Under the pieces are notes generated by a model that saw only the letters and a program-made list of their open reading frames with translations, made no database searches and was not told where the DNA came from. A DNA stretch of 5,582 nt, taken from Lachnospiraceae bacterium (GTDB lineage Bacteria; Bacillota; Clostridia; Lachnospirales; Lachnospiraceae). Shown in pieces: positions 1 through 5,582 of the stretch. Position numbers and translations under genes: made by a program. The DNA is taken from assembly GCA_017444545.1 (NCBI GenBank), contig JAFSWJ010000363.1, forward strand, positions 1-5,582, in the 5' to 3' direction. Positions within the stretch are counted from its first letter, which is position 1. Each line of letters opens with the position of its first letter.

Positions 1-585
1 ATGAATGAGGCGCTGCAAAAGATCTATGATGAGATGGCGGGTTTTGCAAAGGATACAAAGGAAACCGCCCATAATGATGTGTTCGGGGAGGAGTCCTGGT
101 ATGATCTTGATGATCCCGATGCGTGGTGCCCTGCCTACAGTTATGACGTAAACCTTGGAACTGCAGTAAGGATCGGATCGCATCATGTGGAGGTTTCACT
201 TGATGACTATGCCTACTACGGAGGAGCCCACGGGATGCCGGGGATCAGGCATATTCTTTTTGATACCGCCACCGGGAAAGAGATTTCAATGAAGGATCTG
301 TTCAAGGGAAGCGAAAAGGAATTCAGGGATATTGTCGTTCAGTATTCCATGGATGACTGGAAAAACAGCGGGGAGTACAAGTATTATGAAAGCTATGATC
401 CTTCTCTTGAAAAGGAGATGAAGCAGGGATTTGAGGATATCGCATCCTTTGACATGATAATCAGATATGATAAGGACGGTATATATGCTGAGTATTCACC
501 CTATGCCGTAGGACCGTTTGCATCGGGCTTCATTGACGTGTTTGTACCCTACAGTGCACTGGGTATTGAAGAAGAAATGAAGTAG
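1..585 (+). CDS. DUF3298/RsiV-like domain protein, probably 5'-partial
   Basis: The visible 194 residues match the pattern of DUF3298 (RsiV C-terminal-like) domains. There is a GGAHG motif at residues 74-78, then a segment of the type 'F-D-x-x-T-G-K-E-I-x-x-K-D-L-F' at 87-101. Near the end is the characteristic YSPYAVGPFASG stretch at 165-176, followed by a V-x-V-P-Y-S-x-L ending. In RsiV and PdaC-type proteins this domain sits outside the membrane, usually after a signal or membrane segment and often a DUF4163 domain. Here the first residues (NEALQKIYDE) look like the internal helix that normally precedes the core, and no signal peptide is visible. The true start is therefore probably upstream, although an ATG does lie at base 1. 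Domain assignment is fairly sure. The cellular role (anti-sigma factor, envelope protein or hydrolase partner) cannot be told from this part. A 93-base gap separates it from the next gene. Confidence 0.72.
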   Translation: MNEALQKIYDEMAGFAKDTKETAHNDVFGEESWYDLDDPDAWCPAYSYDVNLGTAVRIGSHHVEVSLDDYAYYGGAHGMPGIRHILFDTATGKEISMKDLFKGSEKEFRDIVVQYSMDDWKNSGEYKYYESYDPSLEKEMKQGFEDIASFDMIIRYDKDGIYAEYSPYAVGPFASGFIDVFVPYSALGIEEEMK

Positions 586-666
586 GATATTTGCTACCTG
601 CCTCTTTAATGAGCTTATAGAGGATGTACAGAGCTGTATGGATGATACGGTGAAATAAAGCATACT

Positions 667-673
667 AAGGAGG
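667..673 (+). promoter_or_regulatory. Strong Shine-Dalgarno AAGGAGG for the ParB-like/HAD gene
   Basis: A perfect AAGGAGG sequence ends 5 bases before the ATG at 679 and is followed by a further AGGG. It is by far the strongest ribosome binding site in the window. It fixes the start of the downstream gene and suggests that this gene begins a new translational unit, not a coupled one. Confidence 0.85.
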
Positions 674-678
674 AGGGT

Positions 679-1575
679 ATGGCTGTAAAAACGGAATTTA
701 CCGAATTTGTTGCAAACGATATAAAAAAATATGACGGTGTGAGAATGCCGTTAAAAGCATCCTTTCTGACCCGAACATTCAGGAAATGGACCAGATGTAC
801 AAACATCCATCCCAACCCGGATGACGAATTCTGCTTTCCTGAAATAGGACCGAATTTCGGGATAATCTCCGATTATGAAAACAAAATGAGACACGGAATG
901 CGCTATGGCAGCGGTCCATGGTCTGAGATAGATGAAAGACTGATGGTCGAAAAGATGTATCCTCACGGATTTATGCTGATAAACGGTCATCACAGATGGG
1001 CTGCCGCTGTCAGGATGAAACTGAAGAAAGCGCCGATACAGATCCTGAATCTCGTCCACGAAGAAGACATCATAAATATGGTGGAGAGATCAAAAAACAA
1101 CAGGAGAGTCGCGGTGGATCTGAATGACATGGTGTTTGTGAACGGGACCGGTCTTCCGGCGGAAAAAGAGCTCTCTTTTCCTTCAAACATCAGATTTAAG
1201 GAAAGGATCCGTCTGGGATTTCCGGCTCTGTGCCGTTTCCTGCAGTCGATGAAATATGATGTCTGGGTGTTTACTGCGGATTACTGTTCCGTGGACTATA
1301 TCGAAGATCTGCTGAAAAAATATCATGTCCGTCCGGACGGGATCATAACAGCATCCGAAAGGCTGCAAAGGACCAGTGAGGAAAAAAAGAACCAGATCAA
1401 GGATGTGATGAGGAAAAAATATATCAGGACTCTGACTCTTTATAATGATATGGTGCTCGTCGTGGATAACGAGTCAGGTGACTACAGGCAGATAGGGCTT
1501 GAAGGAACGGCAGAAGACTGGTCTGCATCCGTGATAAAGGCCGTAAAGGGGATAGAGGGCAGTGAGGAAAAATAA
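679..1575 (+). CDS. ParB/sulfiredoxin-like domain fused to a degenerate HAD-like domain
   Basis: This 298-residue protein appears to have two parts. Residues about 90-125 contain INGHHRWAAA followed by 'M-K-L-K-K-A-P-I-Q-I-L'. That is the usual ParB/sulfiredoxin-fold signature, a G-H-H-R loop and helix followed by a 'hydrophobic-P-V/I' strand. Residues about 143-295 are HAD-like: a motif I strand RVAVDLNDM (D147, N149), a motif II strand DVWVFTAD (T199), and a motif IV strand LVVDNE (D263, N264). The domain aligns without gaps to the next gene's product over about 81 residues, with roughly 36 identical by eye. The usual second Asp of motif I (D-x-D) is Asn here, and the motif IV Asp pair is Asp-Asn, so classical phosphatase activity is doubtful. 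The ParB-like part could be a nucleic-acid, nucleotide or phosphotransfer module. I do not recognise a named family. No membrane or signal segment is seen, so it is probably cytoplasmic. The start is fixed by AAGGAGG 5 bases upstream. The end overlaps the next gene. Confidence 0.8.
   Translation: MAVKTEFTEFVANDIKKYDGVRMPLKASFLTRTFRKWTRCTNIHPNPDDEFCFPEIGPNFGIISDYENKMRHGMRYGSGPWSEIDERLMVEKMYPHGFMLINGHHRWAAAVRMKLKKAPIQILNLVHEEDIINMVERSKNNRRVAVDLNDMVFVNGTGLPAEKELSFPSNIRFKERIRLGFPALCRFLQSMKYDVWVFTADYCSVDYIEDLLKKYHVRPDGIITASERLQRTSEEKKNQIKDVMRKKYIRTLTLYNDMVLVVDNESGDYRQIGLEGTAEDWSASVIKAVKGIEGSEEK
1545..1551 (+). promoter_or_regulatory. Probable ribosome binding site AAAGGGG inside the preceding gene
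   Basis: AAAGGGG lies 10 bases before the GTG at 1562, within the 3' end of the preceding gene. It favours the GTG start over the in-frame ATG at 1598, which has no purine-rich Shine-Dalgarno match at normal spacing. A second option is GAGGA at 1564-1568, which could serve an in-frame GTG at 1580. The assignment is tentative because the whole stretch is purine-rich. Confidence 0.4.
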
Positions 1576-2089
1576 AAATGTGGAAATAAATAATAAAATG
1601 CGGGTTTCCTTTGACCTCGACGAAGTCCTTTTTGTTTATCCCGAAACCCACAAAACGGAGCCGGCACCTGTATTTCCGTTCAACAGGATCTTTAAGGAAA
1701 GGCTGCGCCTCGGAACTCCCAGGCTCATCAACCGTCTGCAGGAGCTGGGATATGAGGTCTGGGTATATACCTCATCATTCCGTTCGGAATCGTACATAAA
1801 AAATCTTTTCCGCCTATATGGAGTCCGTTTTGACGGAATAGTAAACGGGACGAGGCATCTGAAGGAAGTGCAGCGGGACAACAGGACCGTGCTTCCGCAG
1901 AAGGTTCCCAGCAGATACAGGATATCTCTGCACGTGGATGATGAAACAGTGATCTGCTCACTTGGGAGAGAGTACGGATTTGAGGCGTACCAGCTGGATG
2001 CCCAGGATGATGAATGGGAGGAAAAGATCGTAAAGAAAGCGGAAGAGATCAAGAGGAGAAATACCGCAGTTTCCGGTATATCGGGATGA
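1562..2089 (+). CDS. HAD-like hydrolase, intact paralogue of the upstream HAD domain
   Basis: This 175-residue soluble protein is a single HAD-like domain. Motif I is VSFDLDEV (nucleophile D18, general acid/base D20). Motif II is EVWVYTSS (T70/S71). A basic residue for motif III could be K114 or K101. Motif IV is LHVDDE (D126, D127). All classical positions for a Mg-dependent phosphohydrolase are therefore present. It lacks a large cap, as expected from its small size, so a macromolecular or exposed phosphate substrate is possible (inference). It closely resembles residues 143-223 of the preceding protein, including the 'F-K-E-R-x-R-L-G' and 'Y-x-V-R-x-D-G-I' segments. That points to duplication. 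It overlaps the preceding gene by 14 bases, which implies co-translation. The start is uncertain: GTG at 1562 (chosen for its ribosome binding site), GTG at 1580, or ATG at 1598, which begins exactly at the conserved domain. The substrate is unknown. Confidence 0.82.
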   Translation: MRKNKNVEINNKMRVSFDLDEVLFVYPETHKTEPAPVFPFNRIFKERLRLGTPRLINRLQELGYEVWVYTSSFRSESYIKNLFRLYGVRFDGIVNGTRHLKEVQRDNRTVLPQKVPSRYRISLHVDDETVICSLGREYGFEAYQLDAQDDEWEEKIVKKAEEIKRRNTAVSGISG

Positions 2090-2100
2090 TCCGGAAAAAA

Positions 2101-2107
2101 GGGGGAG
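2101..2107 (+). promoter_or_regulatory. Ribosome binding site GGGGGAG for the sensor gene
   Basis: A purine block AAAAAAGGGGGAG runs from 2095 to 2107. From its GGGGGAG part the spacing is 12 bases to the ATG at 2120 but only 3 bases to the in-frame TTG at 2111. The ATG is therefore preferred, though the spacing is slightly long. The 31-base gap between the HAD gene and the ATG at 2120 leaves little room for a separate promoter. Confidence 0.45.
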
Positions 2108-2119
2108 CTTTTGGGGAAT

Positions 2120-4423
2120 ATGAATAAAAACAGGATCTCAACAGGGAATATAGTGACAGCTGCACTGGTCATCGCTTTTTTCACCGGCATAGTCCTCATA
2201 TACTACAGCATGCTCGTCAGGGAAAAGAGGGACAATATAATAAGGACCGGCGAGATAACGGCAAAGGAATCAGCCGAGCAGATAGACCAGTACCTTTCCA
2301 CAAATATAGATTCGGTAAATCTGGCGGCCTATACCCTTGATGAGATGATAAGGGAGCACAGCTCCGATGATGAAATAAAGGATTATATCGTCGGGCTGTC
2401 AACGGCGGTCAGGAGTGCCGTCATCGAAAATTCCACCGGACTGTACGGATATATCAACGGAAAATTTATCAGCGGAACAAACTGGGAACCGCCTGAAGGT
2501 TATGTGGCTACAGACCGACCCTGGTACAAAAAGCCAATGGAGGATCCGGGCCGGATGACGATCCTTGATCCTTATGTTGATGTCCAGTCGGGAAATATAA
2601 TGCTCGCCCTGGGAAGGACACTGTGTGACGGGAAAAGTGTCATATCCGTGGACGTGTCGCTTGAAAGGATACAGGACCTGACAGAAGAAGCAGTAAAGAG
2701 CGGAAATTCAGATATGGAGATCATCCTGAATGACAATGGAGTCGTGATCGCTCACTCTGACAGGAATGAGATCGGAAAGGATTACAGCGGGGAGAAAGGT
2801 ACCCTTGGAGCTGAGATCTTCCTGAGAGTCAAGGGAACGAATGCTGATTCCTTTGAGTATTTTTCGGAGGGATCCAGATACATTATATATGTGGCTGATA
2901 TGCAGAACGGCTGGTCCTGTATCTCGGTCAAGGATGCCACGGGTGTTTTCGGCTCTCTTAATCTGATTTTTTTTGCAACCATAACAGTAGTCATAGTCAT
3001 CATCCTCATCATAAGCCTGATCATGGCCCGTTCCACCAGATACCTTGAGATGTCCATCAGGGCCACGGCGGAGAGTGAAGCCAAATCTGCATTTCTGTCA
3101 AATATGTCGCATGAGCTTCGGACTCCGATCAATGCCATACTCGGAATGAATGAGATGATACTGAGGGAAAGCAGGGACGCTTCCATCCTGAAATACTCGG
3201 ATAATATAAGGACAGCAGGAAAAAATCTCCTGGGACTTGTAAATGATATCCTTTATTATTCGCAGAAAAAGACAGGTGAGGATGTGTCCGGAAAGCCGTC
3301 TGAAAAGGCGGAGATGATCTTTGGAGGACTGATCCCGGAGACGGAAAAAAAATACGAAAGGTTCACGGCCCGTGACGCGCGTATTCTTGTTGTTGATGAC
3401 AACCCCATGAACCTCATGGTATTTGAAAGCCTTGTCAAACAGACAGAAGCTGCGGTAGACACGGCAGGCGGAGGGGATGAATGTATCGAAAGGACCATGG
3501 CATCAAAATATGATATGATATTCCTTGATCACATGATGCCCGGAAAGGACGGTATCGAGACCCTTTTACAGATCCGTGAAAACGGGGAAAACCCGAACCG
3601 GAATACTCCTGTCATATGTCTGACGGCAAATGCCATAGACGGAGCAAAGGAAAAATATCTTGAAGCCGGGTTTGATGATTATCTGACTAAGCCCATAGAT
3701 CCTGACAGGCTTGAGGAAATGATCTGTTCCTTCCTTCCGGAGGAAAAGATAAGCTTTTGTTCTCTGGTTGAAGAAGACGACAGGGATGTTTCCGATGTAA
3801 ATCTGCCGCCGGGATCTGAAGGTCTTTTGAGAGCCGGTATCAATACGGAGGCCGGACTGAAAAACAGCGGGACGGCCGGAGCATATCTGGCTTTGCTGAA
3901 GGTCTTTTATGAGTCGCTTGATGAAAAGACAAGGGAGCTGGATGCCCTTTTTGCAGAGGATGATATAAAAAACTATACGATCAAGGTACATGCATTGAAA
4001 AGCTCCGCAAGGATCATCGGTGCAGCGGATTTTGGTGAAAGGGCACAGAAACTTGAGGATGCGGGAAAGAGAGGAGATACAGCCTACATCAGAAAAATGC
4101 ATGAAGGATTCATGGCTGATCTTCAGGAATTTCGGGAACCTTTGTCAGATATCTTTGAAAAACCGGAGGAAAAAGACAACAGACCTGAGGCGGATGAAAT
4201 GCTCATGAAGGACTTTTTTGAAGAGGTCCGCCAGGCAGCAGAGGATATGGACTGCGAACGTCTGGAGGATATGATCGGAGAGATGAAGGAATACAGGATC
4301 CCGGAGGATGATCTGGAGCTGTTTGGAAAAGTAAAGGAAGCTGCGGACAGATATGATTACAAAGCCATAGTGGATCTTTTTTCAGGAGAAGCTGATTCGG
4401 AAGAGGGGAAAGAAGAAAAATGA
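2120..4423 (+). CDS. Membrane Cache sensor with HisKA, REC and HPt but no HATPase_c domain
   Basis: This 767-residue protein looks like a hybrid sensor histidine kinase. In order it has: TM1 at about 9-33; an extracytoplasmic dCache-like sensor at about 34-278, with the typical RPWYKKP at 133-139 and DPYVD at 150-154; TM2 at about 279-303; and a HisKA dimerisation domain at about 322-381 with an intact H-box (SHELRTP, H331). A receiver follows at about 421-538 (D426, D427, phospho-acceptor D470, T502, K524), then an HPt domain at about 572-680 (HALKSS, H624). The last 85 residues are acidic and helical. The usual ATP-binding HATPase_c domain of more than 100 residues should lie between HisKA and REC, but only about 40 residues are there, and no N, G1 or G2 box is visible. 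All phospho-acceptor residues are intact, so it may relay phosphate from another kinase or act as a phosphatase (inference). An in-frame TTG at 2111 is an alternative start. It overlaps the downstream response regulator by ATGA, its likely partner. Confidence 0.9.
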   Translation: MNKNRISTGNIVTAALVIAFFTGIVLIYYSMLVREKRDNIIRTGEITAKESAEQIDQYLSTNIDSVNLAAYTLDEMIREHSSDDEIKDYIVGLSTAVRSAVIENSTGLYGYINGKFISGTNWEPPEGYVATDRPWYKKPMEDPGRMTILDPYVDVQSGNIMLALGRTLCDGKSVISVDVSLERIQDLTEEAVKSGNSDMEIILNDNGVVIAHSDRNEIGKDYSGEKGTLGAEIFLRVKGTNADSFEYFSEGSRYIIYVADMQNGWSCISVKDATGVFGSLNLIFFATITVVIVIILIISLIMARSTRYLEMSIRATAESEAKSAFLSNMSHELRTPINAILGMNEMILRESRDASILKYSDNIRTAGKNLLGLVNDILYYSQKKTGEDVSGKPSEKAEMIFGGLIPETEKKYERFTARDARILVVDDNPMNLMVFESLVKQTEAAVDTAGGGDECIERTMASKYDMIFLDHMMPGKDGIETLLQIRENGENPNRNTPVICLTANAIDGAKEKYLEAGFDDYLTKPIDPDRLEEMICSFLPEEKISFCSLVEEDDRDVSDVNLPPGSEGLLRAGINTEAGLKNSGTAGAYLALLKVFYESLDEKTRELDALFAEDDIKNYTIKVHALKSSARIIGAADFGERAQKLEDAGKRGDTAYIRKMHEGFMADLQEFREPLSDIFEKPEEKDNRPEADEMLMKDFFEEVRQAAEDMDCERLEDMIGEMKEYRIPEDDLELFGKVKEAADRYDYKAIVDLFSGEADSEEGKEEK

Positions 4424-5582
4424 GTTACTGGATAGCTGTAGTTGACGACGAACCATTGAGTCTGACAAATGCAAAAATTCTGCTTCGGGCAAGAGACATG
4501 AAGGTAAGCTGCCTGCGCTCGGGAAAGGATCTGCTGGAATTTCTGGAAAAGAACTCTCCTGATCTGATCCTGCTTGACATACTGATGCCCGGAATGGATG
4601 GCTTTGAGACCTACAGGGCAGTCAGACAGTTTGAGGAAAAAAACGGGAGGACACAGATCCCGGTGATATTCCTGACGGGAGAGGACAACAGGGAAACGGA
4701 AAGGAGAGGCCTCAGGGCCGGAGCCTCCGATTTCATACACAAGCCTTTTGATGAGGATGTACTGATCAAAAGGATAAACAATACCATAGTAAACAGCAAG
4801 ACCATCGAAAGCCTGACAGAAGAAGTAACAGTAGACAAACTGACAGGCTTTTTCAATAAGGCCAGCGGAACCGAAAGGATCTCCGAAATGTGCAGGAACG
4901 GGAAGGGGACGCTTATGATCATGGATCTGGACAATTTCAAGCTGGTCAATGATCTCTACGGACATGATATGGGTGACAGGGTGCTTGTTGAGATAGCCGA
5001 TATCATCAGGCATAATGTCAGAAACGGGGATGTGATAAGCAGGATCGGCGGTGATGAGTTTCTGGGTTTTTTCTCGGATGTGACATCAAAGGAAGATGTG
5101 GGATCGCTTGTGACAAGGCTCAATGAAGAGCTCTTTGCCAAAGCAGAGAATCTCATGGGAAAGGATCACGGCATACCCCTGGGAATATCGGCCGGATGTG
5201 TTTTTGTAAACGACGGTGCCGATGATTTTCAGCTCCTTTTCCAGTTTGCCGACAGTTCACTGAACAGGATGAAGCTTAACGGCAAGCACGGGTACGAGAT
5301 ATATGATCCTGAGATCTATGAGAGGGAAAATGAGGATGATCCTGATCGTGAGATAGTCCGCATATTGAAGATAGTTTCGGAACGCGGAGAGGGAAGGGGA
5401 GCCATGTTTCTGGGGCAGGAGGCTTTTCTTTGCAACTACCGTTTCATCATGCGCTTTCTGCAGCGTTATAACGGGTCGGCCAACAGGATACTGTTCTTAT
5501 TATCCGCAAAGGAAAAGGGGGTCATCTTTTCGGAGATGGTCGCATCCTTCGGAAATGTTCTGAAGGATACGCTGAGGAAGAG
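4420..5582 (+). CDS. REC-GGDEF diguanylate cyclase response regulator, 3'-partial
   Basis: The reading frame stays open from the ATG at 4420 to the window end (387 codons), so the gene is cut at its 3' end. Residues 1-125 are a receiver with acidic pocket D9/D10/E11, phospho-acceptor D53 in LLDILMPGMDG, T86 and K108. Residues about 135-296 are a GGDEF domain that makes c-di-GMP from two GTP. It has DKLTGFFN (139-146), the metal-binding MDLDNFK (168-174), ND (177-178), GHDMGD (181-186) and the active-site GGDEF (210-214). RNGD (201-204), five residues before GGDEF, matches the RxxD inhibitory I-site, so product feedback is expected. From about residue 308 a further domain starts (GAMFLGQEAF and onward) and runs off the window. 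It may be a second, degenerate GGDEF-like unit. The ATGA overlap with the sensor gene indicates translational coupling, and GAGGGG at 4403-4408 is a likely ribosome binding site. Phosphate probably arrives from the sensor's HPt domain. Confidence 0.92.
   Translation, partial: MSYWIAVVDDEPLSLTNAKILLRARDMKVSCLRSGKDLLEFLEKNSPDLILLDILMPGMDGFETYRAVRQFEEKNGRTQIPVIFLTGEDNRETERRGLRAGASDFIHKPFDEDVLIKRINNTIVNSKTIESLTEEVTVDKLTGFFNKASGTERISEMCRNGKGTLMIMDLDNFKLVNDLYGHDMGDRVLVEIADIIRHNVRNGDVISRIGGDEFLGFFSDVTSKEDVGSLVTRLNEELFAKAENLMGKDHGIPLGISAGCVFVNDGADDFQLLFQFADSSLNRMKLNGKHGYEIYDPEIYERENEDDPDREIVRILKIVSERGEGRGAMFLGQEAFLCNYRFIMRFLQRYNGSANRILFLLSAKEKGVIFSEMVASFGNVLKDTLRK

Noticed and set aside
582..597. Small hairpin GTAG/CTAC just after the stop codon of the first gene.
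   Set aside because: The stem is only four base pairs and no T-run follows, so it is not a credible terminator.
591..621. Possible promoter with TTGCTA at 591-596 and TATAGA at 616-621.
   Set aside because: Each element matches the consensus at only four of six positions, and the spacing of 19 bases is long. It may be chance, although some promoter for the gene at 679 is plausible here.
581..658. A short open stretch in a different frame after the DUF3298 gene, ending in ELIEDVQSCMDDTVK and a stop.
   Set aside because: It looks faintly protein-like but is only about 25 codons long. It has no ribosome binding site or suitable start, and it could equally be chance. It is not enough to call a pseudogene remnant.
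2070..2097. Inverted repeat TTTCCGG ... CCGGAAA with a 14-base loop across the stop of the second HAD gene.
   Set aside because: The stem is seven base pairs with no downstream T-run on the + strand; the following bases are A and G and serve as the next ribosome binding site. It is not a terminator, and a regulatory role is unsupported.
1636..2199. Long minus-strand open frame of 187 codons opposite the second HAD gene.
   Set aside because: It is a shadow of the + strand gene. Its translation is rich in Ser, Pro, Arg and Phe without a recognisable motif, while the + strand frame has clear HAD motifs.
3566..4102. Minus-strand open frame of 178 codons opposite the receiver/HPt part of the sensor.
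   Set aside because: The + strand frame has canonical receiver and HPt motifs here, so this is an antisense shadow.
4357..5013. Minus-strand open frame of 218 codons opposite the REC-GGDEF gene.
   Set aside because: The + strand encodes an unmistakable receiver and GGDEF domain across the same bases. The minus-strand product shows no family features.

Overview
The window holds five genes, all on the + strand and closely packed. It has moderate GC, a strong AAGGAGG ribosome binding site, heavy AGG/AGA and ATA codon use, and Cache hybrid-kinase plus REC-GGDEF modules of the style common in anaerobic Firmicutes. This suggests a Clostridia chromosome, probably Lachnospiraceae (Butyrivibrio-like). 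That placement is inferred from style and not from a marker gene.

Region 1 (1-585) is a DUF3298/RsiV-like domain protein, probably cut by the window's left edge. A 93-base gap with no convincing promoter or terminator follows.

Region 2 (679-2089) is an overlapping gene pair. The first gene fuses a ParB/sulfiredoxin-fold-like N-terminal segment (NGHHRW motif) to a HAD-like domain. The second is a stand-alone HAD-like protein that is clearly a paralogue of that C-terminal domain. The stand-alone copy keeps the HAD aspartates (DLDEV, VDDE). The fused copy has Asn at two of those positions (DLNDM, VDNE). This looks like an active enzyme paired with a pseudoenzyme and DNA/nucleotide-fold fusion whose function I do not recognise.

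Region 3 (2120-5582) is a signalling operon. It starts with a membrane-bound Cache sensor carrying a DHp/HisKA histidine domain, a receiver and an HPt domain. An ATGA overlap leads into a REC-GGDEF diguanylate cyclase response regulator that runs off the right edge. The HPt histidine is well placed to pass phosphate to the regulator and so control c-di-GMP synthesis. The sensor has no HATPase_c catalytic domain: only about 40 residues separate the HisKA dimerisation helices from the receiver. It therefore cannot phosphorylate itself by the usual route. It may be a relay scaffold or phosphatase that depends on another kinase.

The two most notable points are the kinase without an ATP-binding domain and the ParB-like/HAD fusion beside its intact HAD paralogue. 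No RNA genes, CRISPR arrays, mobile elements or minus-strand genes are supported.
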